A DNA stretch of 64,000 nt from Cupriavidus sp. U2 (GTDB lineage: Bacteria; Pseudomonadota; Gammaproteobacteria; Burkholderiales; Burkholderiaceae), in assembly GCF_009663685.2 (NCBI RefSeq), contig NZ_RCOG02000012.1, positions 62,846 to 126,845 of the forward strand. Direction: 5' to 3'. Position numbers and translations under genes: made by a program. Shown here one piece after another: positions 17,203 to 25,710 of the stretch; positions within the stretch are counted from its first letter, which is position 1; each line of letters opens with the position of its first letter. The notes beneath the pieces were generated by a model. The model ran no database searches, was not told the origin of the DNA, and saw only the letters and a list, made by a program, of their open reading frames with translations.

Positions 17203-18261
17203 ATGCCGCAAACCCCCTTGCGCCGTCATCTGCTGAAGCTGTGCACCGCGTTGGGCACCACGATGGTGCTGTCGACACTCTGCGCAGGCACCGCGCAGGC
17301 GCAGGCCCCCACGAAGATCCGCTTCCAGCTCGACTGGCGCTTCGAAGGCCCGTCGGCGCTGTTCCTGCTGGGCGAGCAGAAGGGCTACTACAAGGCCGAG
17401 AAGCTCGACGTGGCCATCGACGCCGGCAACGGGTCGGGCAACGTGGTCAACCGCGTGGCCTCGGGCACGTACGACATGGGCTTTGCCGACCTGGCGTCGG
17501 TGATGGAGTTCTACGGCAACAACCCCGACGCGAAGAACCGCCCCGTGGCCGTGATGATGGTCTACAACAACACGCCGGCCGCCGTGCTGGCGCTGAAGAA
17601 GTCGGGCATCAAGGCGCCGAAGGACCTGGCCGGCAAGAAGCTCGGCGCCCCGGTGTTCGACGCCGGCCGCCGCGCCTTCCCGATCTTCGCCAAGGCCAAC
17701 GGCCTGCAGGCCGGGGCGTTCAACTGGCAGGCGATGGACCCCACGCTGCGCGAGACCATGCTGGCGCGCGGCGATCTGGACGCCATCACCGGCTTCTCAT
17801 TCACGTCGATCCTGAACCTGAACGCGCGCGGCGTGAAGGACGAGGACATCGTGGTGCTGCCGTACCCGCAGTACGGCGTGAAGCTCTACGGCAACGCGGT
17901 CATCGCGTCCGAACAGTTCCTGAAGAGCAACCCCGAGGCCGTCAAGGCCTTCCTGCGCGCGTTTGCGAAATCGGCGAAGGACGTGATCGCGCGGCCGGAT
18001 GACGGCGTCAAGGCCGTCAAGGCGCGCGACGGGATCATCGACGAGAAGCTGGAGCTCCGCCGCCTGAAGATCGCGCTGGACAGCGTGGTGAAGTCGCCCG
18101 ACGCCAAGGCCGAAGGCTTCGGCCGCGTGAGCAAGCCGCGCCTGTCGCTGATGGCCTCGCAGGTGGCCGACGCGTTCGGCACCAAGGGCCGTATCAATCC
18201 CGATGCGCTGTGGACCGACGCCTACCTGCCTTCGGCCGCCGAACTGGACGTATTGCGATGA
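17203..18261 (+). CDS. ABC transporter substrate-binding protein, NMT1/ThiY-like
   Basis: A 352-residue exported solute-binding protein with a signal peptide (LCAGTAQAQA cleavage region near residue 35). The mature start IRFQLDWRFEGPSALFLLGEQKGYYKAEKLDV is typical of the NMT1/ThiY and nitrate/sulfonate/taurine-type family. ATG 17203 follows GGAGAAGG. The next gene overlaps its stop by ATGA, and a permease follows, giving a complete importer. Substrate is not certain: a pyrimidine such as HMP or its amino form, a flavin precursor or a sulfonate are possible. The sigma-54 promoter favours a nitrogen-containing compound. Confidence 0.87.
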   Translation: MPQTPLRRHLLKLCTALGTTMVLSTLCAGTAQAQAPTKIRFQLDWRFEGPSALFLLGEQKGYYKAEKLDVAIDAGNGSGNVVNRVASGTYDMGFADLASVMEFYGNNPDAKNRPVAVMMVYNNTPAAVLALKKSGIKAPKDLAGKKLGAPVFDAGRRAFPIFAKANGLQAGAFNWQAMDPTLRETMLARGDLDAITGFSFTSILNLNARGVKDEDIVVLPYPQYGVKLYGNAVIASEQFLKSNPEAVKAFLRAFAKSAKDVIARPDDGVKAVKARDGIIDEKLELRRLKIALDSVVKSPDAKAEGFGRVSKPRLSLMASQVADAFGTKGRINPDALWTDAYLPSAAELDVLR

Positions 18262-19133
18262 TGGCGCGCGAAGCCCTGATGCCCGCCTCGGGCACGCCGG
18301 TCGGCGAGCAGCCCGCCAAGCCATTCGTCGATTTCAATCGCGTCTGGCTGGCCTACGACGACGAACTGGCCCGCCGCGGCGAGTTCGCGGTCGAGGATAT
18401 CTCGCTGCAGGCGCGCGAAGGCGAATTCATCGCCATCGTCGGGCCGTCGGGCTGCGGAAAGTCCACGTTCATGAAGCTGGCCACCGGGCTGCGGCCGGCC
18501 ACGCGCGGCGCGGTCAGCATCAACGGTGCCAAGGTGACGGGGCCGCTCAAGCAGGTGGGGATGGCCTTCCAGGCCCCTACGCTGCTGCCGTGGCGCACCA
18601 CGCTCGACAACGTGATGCTGCCGCTGGAGATCGTCGAGCCGTACCGGTCGACCATGCGCAAGAAGCGCGCCGAATATGTGGAGCGCGCCCGTGCGCTGCT
18701 GAAGACGGTGGGCCTGGCCGGCTACGAGGACAAGTATCCGTGGCAGCTGTCGGGCGGCATGCAGCAGCGTGCGTCGATCTGCCGCGCGCTGATCCACGAG
18801 CCGCGCATGCTGCTGCTGGACGAGCCGTTCGGCGCGCTCGACGCCTTCACGCGCGAGGAACTCTGGTGCGTGCTGCGCGACCTCTGGCAGGCGCAACGCT
18901 TCAACGTGATCCTGGTCACGCACGACCTGCGCGAGGCCGTGTTCCTGGCCGACACCGTCTACGTGATGAGCGCGCGCCCGGGACGGATCGTGCTGCGCCG
19001 CGAGATCGACCTGCCACGTCCACGCCCGCTGGACATCACCTATACCGAACCGTTTGCCGAACGCGTGCACGAACTGCGCGAGAAAATCGGCCACAAGCCT
19101 GGCAACCACACTGACAACGCGGGACGGCCCTGA
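18258..19133 (+). CDS. ABC transporter ATP-binding protein (SsuB/TauB/ThiZ type)
   Basis: A 291-residue cytoplasmic ATPase of the importer. Walker A GPSGCGKST, Q-loop AFQAPTLLPWRTT, signature LSGGMQQRASICRAL, Walker B LLLDEPFGALD and an H-loop in VTHDLREAVFLAD are all present. Its start overlaps the stop of the binding-protein gene by four bases (ATGA). The LPWRTTLDNV segment is typical of nitrate/sulfonate/taurine and HMP importers. Confidence 0.92.
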   Translation: MMAREALMPASGTPVGEQPAKPFVDFNRVWLAYDDELARRGEFAVEDISLQAREGEFIAIVGPSGCGKSTFMKLATGLRPATRGAVSINGAKVTGPLKQVGMAFQAPTLLPWRTTLDNVMLPLEIVEPYRSTMRKKRAEYVERARALLKTVGLAGYEDKYPWQLSGGMQQRASICRALIHEPRMLLLDEPFGALDAFTREELWCVLRDLWQAQRFNVILVTHDLREAVFLADTVYVMSARPGRIVLRREIDLPRPRPLDITYTEPFAERVHELREKIGHKPGNHTDNAGRP

Positions 19134-19135
19134 AC

Positions 19136-19909
19136 ATGACGACGATGTCTTCTCTCCAGGCGAAGCGCGTACAGCGCGTCGCCCCCTGGGTCCTGCTTGG
19201 CGCCTGCCTGTTGTTGTGGCAGGGCGCGTGCCTGGTCTTCGACGTATCCGACTTCATCCTGCCCAGCCCGTCTTCGATCGTGGCGTCGCTGTTCGAGTAC
19301 GCCGGCGTGATCGCCGGACACGCGTGGCGTACGTTCTGGACCACCATGGTCGGCTTCGGCGTGGCCATCGTGGTGGGCGTGGTGCTGGGCATGCTGATGG
19401 GCTCGTCGCGGCTGGCCTACGCGGCCACGTACCCGCTGATGACGGCATTCAACGCGCTGCCCAAGGCGGCCTTCGTGCCGATCCTGGTGGTGTGGTTCGG
19501 CCTGGGCGCCGGCCCGGCCATCCTGACCGCGTTCCTGATCTCGTTCTTCCCGATCATGGTCAACATCGCCACGGGGCTGGCCACGCTGGAACCGGAACTG
19601 GAGGATGTACTACGCGTGCTGGGCGCCAAGCGGCGCGACGTGCTGATCAAGGTGGGCCTGCCGCGCGCGCTGCCGTTCTTCTTCGCGTCGCTCAAGGTAG
19701 CCATCACGCTGGCGTTCGTGGGCACCACGGTGTCGGAAATGAACGCGGCCAACGAAGGGATCGGCTACCTGCTGGTGTCGGCCGGATCGGCGATGAAGAT
19801 GCCCCTGGCGTTTGCCGGCCTGGTGGTGATCGCCGTGATGGCGATGGTCATGTACGAGCTGTTTGCCGTGCTGGAAAAGCGGATGACAGGCTGGGCGCAT
19901 CGGGGCTGA
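19136..19909 (+). CDS. ABC transporter permease (BPD family)
   Basis: A 257-residue inner-membrane permease with about six transmembrane helices and the ATPase-contact EAA-like loop at about residues 156-175 (LEDVLRVLGAKRRDVLIKVGLPRALPFF). It starts two bases after the ATPase stop, so the three genes form one operon read from the sigma-54 promoter. PKAAFVPILVVWFGLG resembles SsuC/TauC/ThiX permeases. Confidence 0.92.
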   Translation: MTTMSSLQAKRVQRVAPWVLLGACLLLWQGACLVFDVSDFILPSPSSIVASLFEYAGVIAGHAWRTFWTTMVGFGVAIVVGVVLGMLMGSSRLAYAATYPLMTAFNALPKAAFVPILVVWFGLGAGPAILTAFLISFFPIMVNIATGLATLEPELEDVLRVLGAKRRDVLIKVGLPRALPFFFASLKVAITLAFVGTTVSEMNAANEGIGYLLVSAGSAMKMPLAFAGLVVIAVMAMVMYELFAVLEKRMTGWAHRG

Positions 19910-19918
19910 TCGCGGCGC

Positions 19919-19980
19919 GCCGTCCCGCCGGGCCGGGACGGCAGCAAGACACCGCCATCTTTGGACGGATGGCGATTGTT
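19919..19980 (+). terminator. Double hairpin after the ABC importer operon
   Basis: GCCGTCCC/GGGACGGC (19919-19942) is followed by CGCCATC/GATGGCG (19953-19974) and a weak ATTGTT tail. The pair probably ends the importer transcript, but the T-tract is poor. Confidence 0.5.
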
Positions 19981-20063
19981 GGCGCGTGGTCCGATACCTA
20001 GAGTTGTGCACGCCGGGGCGACTTGCCCTGGCCGTCCATCAACCAAAAACTCAAGGTTCGACC

Positions 20064-20816
20064 ATGCCAAGAAAGAGCCAGATTTGCCGGCGAGCGGCGG
20101 CTTCGTCCGCGGCGCTGGTGTTGCTGCTGTCATCCGCGGCGAATGCCATGGCAGATTCGCCAGAACGCCCTGGCGATTGCAGCGCGATCGAGCGGTGGCA
20201 GCAGAAGAGCGAGTATCCGCTGGGAAGCTGCGTGACCTACGGCAGGTACATCTGGGCCAATGACGCCCACGCCGAAGCCGGGCAACGGCCTGGCGCCGAT
20301 GACCGGCGGTGGTACAAGATCGGCGACAACACGCTGGACGACCTGAACGTGATGGTCGCTCCCAGCGCGGCTGCGCAGCCGACGGTCTTTACCTACACCG
20401 CCGAGGCGCCGTGGCATGGCTCGCGCGTCCAGTTCGTCGCCAAGGGCACCCAGCGCAAGCAGGTCGTCGCGGTGCCGCGGGACGGCTATACCGCGCTGAA
20501 GGTGCTGGCGAGCATGGAGGGCGACGCCTATGGAAACCGCGTCTATCCGCTATGGCTGCGTGCGCAGCGCAATGTCAGCGGCTCGGGGCAGGAAGGGACG
20601 CTGGGCCCGCTGGATGCCGTCGGCGGGCATGCCGGTCGCGGCACGCTGATCGTGTGGTACGACCCGGCCGACAATCCCGGGCTGCAGTCCGGCGGACGAT
20701 ACCGGACCAAGCCGGGCATGCGTCTGGTCATCGACGCCATCGGCACCGATCTGCCGAAGCAACCGAAGATCGGCACGTTCCGGCTCGGTGTCGATGTCGT
20801 GCATTCGCCGAAGTAG
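20064..20816 (+). CDS. Secreted protein of unknown function with a possible carbohydrate-binding segment
   Basis: A 250-residue protein with a clear Sec signal peptide (hydrophobic core SSAALVLLLSSAANAMA). After it, residues about 33-76 contain the spacing W..Y..G..V.Y...IW.A.........W, like the small chitin/cellulose-binding CBM5/12 fold (SEYPLGSCVTYGRYIWAND). The rest is a beta-rich domain without a recognised family. I infer a secreted or periplasmic binding protein; no hydrolase gene adjoins it. The upstream CTCAAGG may be a weak ribosome-binding site. Confidence 0.75.
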   Translation: MPRKSQICRRAAASSAALVLLLSSAANAMADSPERPGDCSAIERWQQKSEYPLGSCVTYGRYIWANDAHAEAGQRPGADDRRWYKIGDNTLDDLNVMVAPSAAAQPTVFTYTAEAPWHGSRVQFVAKGTQRKQVVAVPRDGYTALKVLASMEGDAYGNRVYPLWLRAQRNVSGSGQEGTLGPLDAVGGHAGRGTLIVWYDPADNPGLQSGGRYRTKPGMRLVIDAIGTDLPKQPKIGTFRLGVDVVHSPK

Positions 20817-20826
20817 TCCCAAGGCG

Positions 20827-21285
20827 CTACGCGTAGTCCAGCGGTAGCGCCGTCGTGTACTTGATCTGCTCCATCGCGAAGCTGGAACTGACATCGGCCA
20901 GTTCCACGCCCTGGATCAGCTTCTTGTACACGGCGTCATAGGCGGCGATATCGGGCACCACCACGCGCAGCAGGTAGTCGGTGTCGCCCGCCATGCGGTA
21001 GAACTCGGTGACTTCCGGAATCGATGCCACGAGATCGTGGAAGGTCTTCAGCCATTTCACGTTGTGCTGGCTCGTGCGGATCGAGACAAAGACGGTCACG
21101 CCCACATTGAGCCGGGCGGCATCGAGCAGTGCCACGCGCTTGCGGATCACGCCGGACTCTTCCAGCTTCTGTACGCGGCGCCAGCAGGGCGTGGAGGTCA
21201 GGCCGACGCGTTCACCGATGTCGGCAACGGGTACGGAGGCATCTTCCTGCAGGATGCCCAGGATCTGGCGGTCATAGCGGTCCAT
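20827..21285 (-). CDS. Lrp/AsnC-family regulator, DecR-like
   Basis: A 152-residue regulator with an N-terminal helix-turn-helix (about residues 5-60, containing LTSTPCWRRVQKLEE) and a C-terminal RAM effector domain. Its ending SSFAMEQIKYTTALPL and MAGDTDYLLRVVV closely resemble E. coli DecR (YbaO), which responds to cysteine and activates cysteine detoxification. ATG 21285 (MDRYDRQILG) is preferred; the frame continues 15 codons upstream. It lies 61 bases downstream of a cysteine-dioxygenase-family gene on the same strand, which supports a role in cysteine or thiol catabolism. Confidence 0.88.
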   Translation of the reverse strand: MDRYDRQILGILQEDASVPVADIGERVGLTSTPCWRRVQKLEESGVIRKRVALLDAARLNVGVTVFVSIRTSQHNVKWLKTFHDLVASIPEVTEFYRMAGDTDYLLRVVVPDIAAYDAVYKKLIQGVELADVSSSFAMEQIKYTTALPLDYA

Positions 21286-21346
21286 CGTTGTCAGGTCAGG
21301 TAAGGTGGTTGGGCGCCAGCCGCAGGCCACCCTGCCAGGGCGGATG

Positions 21347-21892
21347 TCAGCTGACGATGGTATCCACCAGCAGGTTCACGCCGGTGGCAATGCGGTCCTG
21401 GTCCACGCCGTAGATGTGCAGTGACACGGCCACCGCGTGGCTGTCGTTGCCCAGCGCGTGGATATGCTGCAGGCCGGCCGGCACGCTGAACGTGTCGCCT
21501 GCCTTGCGCGTCGCGGCGCCGGTCTGGCTGGCCGTGCGATTCCCGGGATTCCAGCGGTAATGCCGTTCGGACAGCGTGCCGCGCAGCACCCGGTATGCGC
21601 ACCAGGTGCGATGGCCGTGCACCGGGCTGTACTGGCCCGGGCGCCAGACCAGCACCATCACCGAAAAACGCTCGTAGGGATCGGCGTAGACCAGATGGCG
21701 CGTGTAGTTGTCGGGGCTGCCATCGAGCGCGCCGGGCGGCAGGCTGGCCAGCAGCGTGTCCGCGTCGGGCAGGCTGGCCGCCACGTGCGCGGCGACCATG
21801 CGGGCGCTCTGCGAGAGCGTGGCTTCCATGCCCGAGGCCAGCGAGGACAACGGGGACGGCGTGGAGCGGATGCGGGATGCGGCGGCTTCCAT
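21347..21892 (-). CDS. Cysteine dioxygenase family protein (thiol dioxygenase)
   Basis: A 181-residue cupin of the cysteine dioxygenase family, which oxidises cysteine or another small thiol to its sulfinate using non-heme iron. The metal-binding segment SPVHGHRTWCAYRVLRG supplies two His, and QHIHALGN carries the third. A Cys sits four residues after the second His, near the position of the cross-linking Cys of mammalian enzymes. Cysteine, 3-mercaptopropionate or mercaptosuccinate are all possible substrates. It is probably co-transcribed with the DecR-like gene downstream and is divergent from the LysR gene. Confidence 0.85.
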   Translation of the reverse strand: MEAAASRIRSTPSPLSSLASGMEATLSQSARMVAAHVAASLPDADTLLASLPPGALDGSPDNYTRHLVYADPYERFSVMVLVWRPGQYSPVHGHRTWCAYRVLRGTLSERHYRWNPGNRTASQTGAATRKAGDTFSVPAGLQHIHALGNDSHAVAVSLHIYGVDQDRIATGVNLLVDTIVS

Positions 21893-22081
21893 GGCGGGCG
21901 CGTTCTTCTTGATGTGCGATATGTGCGATAGCGTTCATCTTAAAAGCGCGTCCGGAGCACCAGCATGCGAAATGTCGTCCCAAGTTGCCCTGCATTGTAA
22001 TTGCATTCCAGCAGATCGCAATTTTGTAGAATGTTTTTTCCGACTGCGCCGGCGTTGCTCCATCAGGCGATAATCCGCGCC

Positions 22082-23038
22082 ATGGAAATCAAATGGCTTG
22101 AAGACTTCGTCAGCCTGGCCGAGACGCACAGCTTCTCGCGCTCGGCGGAACTGCGGCATGTCACGCAACCGGCGTTCTCCCGGCGTATCCAGTCGCTGGA
22201 GGCCTGGGTGGGCACCGAGCTGATCGACCGGTCGAGCTATCCCACCAGTCTCACCGAGGCTGGCAAGGTGTTCTACGAACAGGCGCTGGCGATGCTGGCG
22301 CAGGTCAGCGAAACGCGTGCACTGATGCGCGGCCAGCGGTCGGCCAACGCGCAGGTGCTGGAATTCGCGGTGCCCCACACGCTGTCGCTGACATTCTTCC
22401 CGGAATGGCTCAAAGGCGTGGAGCGCAAGCTGGGCACGCTGCCATGCCGCCTGCGTGCGCTGAATGTCCACGATGCGGTGCTGATGCTGGTGGAAGGCGG
22501 CTGCGACCTTGTGATGGTGTACCACCATCCGCGTCAGGCCATCCAGCTCGATCCGGCGCACTACGACATGCTGGTACTGGGCACGGAACGGCTGTCGCCG
22601 TACAGCGTGCCCGACGCCACGGGCCGCCCGCTGTTTCGGTTGCCGGGCACCGACAAGAAGCCGGTGCCGTTCCTCAGTTACACGCCCAATGCGTTCCTGG
22701 GCCGCATGGTGGACATGCTGCTGGCGGAATCCACCGATTCGCTCAAGCTCGACAAATGCTATGAAACCGATATGGCCGAGGCGCTCAAGGTCATGGCGCT
22801 GGCGGGCCACGGCATGGCGTTTCTGCCGGAAAGCACGGTGCGCGAGGACGTCGCCGCCGGCCGCCTGGTGCGGGCCGAAGCCGCGCGCGGCCTGCCGCAA
22901 TCGATCGACATGGAAATCCGGCTCTACCGCGAGCGTCCGTCGGACGGCGGCGAACGGCGCGGCAGCCAGCTCCGGCGCAAGCGCCAGCTGGTGGACAAGG
23001 TATGGGCGACCCTGGTTGCCCCGTCAACCGCCGCCTGA
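22082..23038 (+). CDS. LysR-family regulator, HypT-like
   Basis: A 318-residue LysR regulator: winged helix-turn-helix at residues 1-60 (SFSRSAELRHVTQPAFSRRIQSLE) and a C-terminal effector domain. MEIKWLEDF, FVPHTLSLTFFPEW-like and FLSYTPNAFLGRMVD segments resemble E. coli HypT (YjiE), the hypochlorite-responsive regulator, though oxidant sensing is not shown here. ATG 22082 has a poor ribosome-binding site; upstream frame is open to 22001. Direct TGCATT repeats 11 bases apart lie at 21991 and 22002. It ends 130 bases before gdhA and a 21-base palindrome lies in that gap. Confidence 0.88.
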   Translation: MEIKWLEDFVSLAETHSFSRSAELRHVTQPAFSRRIQSLEAWVGTELIDRSSYPTSLTEAGKVFYEQALAMLAQVSETRALMRGQRSANAQVLEFAVPHTLSLTFFPEWLKGVERKLGTLPCRLRALNVHDAVLMLVEGGCDLVMVYHHPRQAIQLDPAHYDMLVLGTERLSPYSVPDATGRPLFRLPGTDKKPVPFLSYTPNAFLGRMVDMLLAESTDSLKLDKCYETDMAEALKVMALAGHGMAFLPESTVREDVAAGRLVRAEAARGLPQSIDMEIRLYRERPSDGGERRGSQLRRKRQLVDKVWATLVAPSTAA

Positions 23039-23061
23039 CAGAGGCCAGGCATCCCGACATC

Positions 23062-23082
23062 GTTATGCAAGTCTTGCATAAC
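23062..23082. promoter_or_regulatory. Perfect 21-base palindrome between lysR and gdhA
   Basis: Ten-base arms GTTATGCAAG and CTTGCATAAC are separated by a single T. It contains a T-N11-A core, the LysR-type binding pattern, and ends 86 bases before the gdhA start. It is probably the operator through which the adjacent LysR protein controls gdhA; that is inference. Confidence 0.65.
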
Positions 23083-23168
23083 CATCGTGTGGCGGATGAG
23101 CAAACGGCATTGGATTCGGGAAAGGGGGCGCCGATATGCTCCGTGTCACCTTCACTCGGAAACCAACG

Positions 23169-24476
23169 ATGTCTTCCGCAGCACCGACGCAAAACGTCTC
23201 CAATGCTCACGCCCTGCCTTCGTACCTGAACGCCGACAATCTCGGTCCCTGGGGCATCTACCTGCAGCAAGTCGACCGTGTCACGCCCTACCTGGGCTCG
23301 CTGGCACGCTGGGTTGAAACCCTGAAGCGCCCGAAGCGTGCGCTGATCGTCGACGTACCCATCGAACTGGACAACGGCACCATCGCCCACTTCGAGGGCT
23401 ATCGGGTGCAGCACAACCTGTCGCGTGGCCCGGGCAAGGGCGGCGTGCGCTTTCACCAGGACGTGACGCTGTCCGAGGTGATGGCGCTGTCGGCGTGGAT
23501 GTCGGTGAAGAACGCGGCCGTGAACGTGCCATACGGCGGCGCCAAGGGCGGCATCCGCGTGGACCCGCGCACGCTGTCGCACGGCGAGCTGGAACGCCTG
23601 ACGCGCCGCTACACCAGCGAGATCAACCTCATCATCGGCCCGACCAAGGACATTCCGGCGCCGGACGTGAACACCAACGCCCAGGTCATGGCCTGGATGA
23701 TGGATACCTACTCGATGAATTCTGGCAGCACGGCCACCGGCGTGGTGACCGGCAAGCCGATCTCGCTGGGCGGTTCGCTGGGCCGTCACGAGGCCACCGG
23801 CCGTGGCGTGTTCGTGGTCGGTTCCGAGGCCGCCCGCAACCTGGGCATGGACGTCAAGGGTGCACGCGTGGCCGTGCAGGGCTTCGGCAACGTGGGCGCC
23901 GTGGCCGCCAAGCTGTTCCATGAGGCCGGCGCCAAGGTGGTGGCGGTGCAGGATCACCGCACGACGCTGTTCGACCCGGCTGGCCTGGATGTGCCGGCGA
24001 TGATGGAATACGCATCGCATAGCGGCACGATCGAGGGTTATCGTGCCGAAGTCATCAAGGGCGACCAGTTCTGGGAAGTGGATTGCGACATCCTGATCCC
24101 GGCCGCGCTGGAAGGCCAGATCACGGCGGAGAACGCACCGAAGATCACGGCGAAGCTGGTGATCGAGGGTGCCAACGGCCCGACCACCCCGCAGGCCGAC
24201 GACATCCTGCGCGAGCGCAATATTCTGGTCTGCCCGGACGTGATCGCCAATGCCGGCGGCGTGACGGTGTCCTACTTCGAATGGGTGCAGGACTTCTCGA
24301 GCTTCTTCTGGACCGAAGAGGAAATCAACGAACGCCTGGTACGAATCATGCAAGAAGCCTTCCGGGCGATCTGGCAGGTTGCCCAGGACAACAAGGTCAC
24401 GCTGCGTACGGCCGCGTTCATCGTCGCCTGCTCGCGGATCCTGCAGGCGCGCGAAATGCGCGGTCTGTATCCATGA
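23169..24476 (+). CDS. gdhA: Glutamate dehydrogenase
   Basis: A 435-residue hexameric enzyme interconverting glutamate and 2-oxoglutarate plus ammonia. [10 protein letters not shown] holds the substrate-binding Lys, PYGGAKGGI contains the catalytic Lys region and [13 protein letters not shown] the catalytic Asp. AVQGFGNVG (about residue 240) is the nucleotide-binding loop. Length and sequence match the bacterial/archaeal type I group; NAD or NADP preference is not settled by eye. It is monocistronic, with a strong terminator after it and a LysR gene upstream. Confidence 0.95.
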   Translation: MSSAAPTQNVSNAHALPSYLNADNLGPWGIYLQQVDRVTPYLGSLARWVETLKRPKRALIVDVPIELDNGTIAHFEGYRVQHNLSRGPGKGGVRFHQDVTLSEVMALSAWMSVKNAAVNVPYGGAKGGIRVDPRTLSHGELERLTRRYTSEINLIIGPTKDIPAPDVNTNAQVMAWMMDTYSMNSGSTATGVVTGKPISLGGSLGRHEATGRGVFVVGSEAARNLGMDVKGARVAVQGFGNVGAVAAKLFHEAGAKVVAVQDHRTTLFDPAGLDVPAMMEYASHSGTIEGYRAEVIKGDQFWEVDCDILIPAALEGQITAENAPKITAKLVIEGANGPTTPQADDILRERNILVCPDVIANAGGVTVSYFEWVQDFSSFFWTEEEINERLVRIMQEAFRAIWQVAQDNKVTLRTAAFIVACSRILQAREMRGLYP

Positions 24477-24551
24477 TGCAGGCGGGTCAAGGAACGGGAC
24501 GCCAGGGCTGCTGCAACGCAGCAAATCTTGCACCCATCCTGATTCACTGAG

Positions 24552-24587
24552 AAACGGCGACCGGACTTGTTCCGGTCGCCGTTTTTC
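24552..24587 (+). terminator. Strong rho-independent terminator after gdhA
   Basis: AAACGGCGACCGGA (24552-24565) and TCCGGTCGCCGTTT (24571-24584) form a perfect 14-base-pair stem with loop CTTGT, followed by T residues. Confidence 0.95.
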
Positions 24588-24697
24588 TATTGACGCCGCT
24601 TCCGGAAACTTGCAATCCGACGTTGGCAGTCGTGTCTCATTTTGGCGCATTGCCGCGAAACGCTGCCTGAAATGGCACCAGTTAGGGGAAAAACCCG

Positions 24698-24726
24698 TTG
24701 TCTTGGGTGACGAGCTAAGCAATACT
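24698..24726 (+). promoter_or_regulatory. Probable sigma-70 promoter of gltIJKL
   Basis: TTGTCT (24698-24703) and AATACT (24721-24726) are 17 bases apart, each matching consensus at four of six positions. It gives a leader of about 55 bases with a small hairpin. Confidence 0.5.
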
Positions 24727-24789
24727 GTTTCGCCGGCGGGACTGTCTGTTACAGTCGCGCCTTTCTCTCTTCATGGTCAAGGAGATGTT

Positions 24790-25689
24790 ATGAATGTTGC
24801 CAAGTTGGCCGGCCTGATGATTGCGGCAGGCATGCTGTGCGCGAGCGCACAGGCAGCCGAGCCGCTGACGGGTACGCTGCAGAAGATCAAGGATACGGGT
24901 GTCATTACGCTGGGTGTGCGGGACTCTTCGATCCCGTTCAACTACAACCTGGGCGGTGTGCGCCAGGTAGGCTATTCCTACGATATCAACATGAAGATCG
25001 TGGAAGCCATCAAGGACCAGCTGAAGCTCCCGAACCTGCAGGTCAAGGAAATCCCGATCACCTCGCAGAACCGCATCACGCTGCTGCAGAACGGCACGAT
25101 CGACATCGAGTGCGGCTCGACGACGAACAACCTCGAGCGCCAGAAGCAGGCCTCGTTCACCACCAGCATCTTCATCATCGGCACGCGCATCATGGTGAAG
25201 AAGGACGGCGGCATCAAGGACTGGGCCGACCTGAAGGGCAAGAACGTGGTGACCACGGCCGGTACGACGTCCGAGCGCCTGCTGCGCAAGATGAACGACG
25301 ACCAGAAGCTGGGCATGAACATCATCAGCACCAAGGACCATGGCCAGTCGTTCCTGACGCTGGAATCGGGCCGTGCCGTGGCGTTCATGATGGACGACGC
25401 ACTGCTGTACGGCGAGCGCGCCAAGGCCAAGAACCCGAACGACTGGATCGTGGTGGGCAAGCCGCAGTCGCGTGAATCGTACGGCTGCATGATCCGCAAG
25501 GACGACGTGCCGTTCAAGAAGCTGGCCGACCATGTGATCACCGGCCTGATGAAGGACGGCTCTATCAACCAGATGTACACCAAGTGGTTCCAGCAACCGG
25601 TGCCGCCGAAGGGCCTGAACCTGGACTTCCCGCTGTCCGAAGACATGAAGGCGCTCTTCAAGAACCCGAACGACAAGGCACTCGACTGA
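24790..25689 (+). CDS. gltI: Glutamate/aspartate ABC transporter, periplasmic binding protein
   Basis: A 299-residue periplasmic binding protein for glutamate and aspartate. A signal peptide (MNVAKLAGLMIAAGMLCASAQA) precedes a mature domain starting EPLTGTLQKIKDTGVITLGVRDSS, typical of family 3 amino-acid binding proteins. YDINMKIVEAIKD and EIPITSQNRITLLQNGTIDIECGSTTNN match GltI-type proteins. AAGGAG precedes ATG 24790. An intrinsic terminator lies between this gene and gltJ, which should give more binding protein than permease. Confidence 0.95.
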   Translation: MNVAKLAGLMIAAGMLCASAQAAEPLTGTLQKIKDTGVITLGVRDSSIPFNYNLGGVRQVGYSYDINMKIVEAIKDQLKLPNLQVKEIPITSQNRITLLQNGTIDIECGSTTNNLERQKQASFTTSIFIIGTRIMVKKDGGIKDWADLKGKNVVTTAGTTSERLLRKMNDDQKLGMNIISTKDHGQSFLTLESGRAVAFMMDDALLYGERAKAKNPNDWIVVGKPQSRESYGCMIRKDDVPFKKLADHVITGLMKDGSINQMYTKWFQQPVPPKGLNLDFPLSEDMKALFKNPNDKALD

Positions 25690-25710
25690 TCTGCGCGATT
25701 GGAGCAGTGC

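Larger units (their letters stand above)
24477..24789 (+). other. Intergenic region gdhA-gltI
   Basis: A 313-base gap without a gene. It contains the gdhA terminator (24552-24587), a probable gltI promoter (24698-24726) and a small perfect hairpin GACTGT/ACAGTC (24740-24756) in the gltI leader. Confidence 0.7.

Noticed and set aside
21913..21930. Tandem nine-base repeat TGTGCGATA, twice, upstream of the thiol dioxygenase gene.
   Set aside because: It covers the first bases upstream of that gene, but two copies alone do not define a regulatory site and no second occurrence was noticed.
24672..24690. TGGCAC upstream of gltI as a possible sigma-54 promoter.
   Set aside because: There is no TTGC at the right distance (the bases there are AGGGG). 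A sigma-70-like promoter at 24698 is more plausible.
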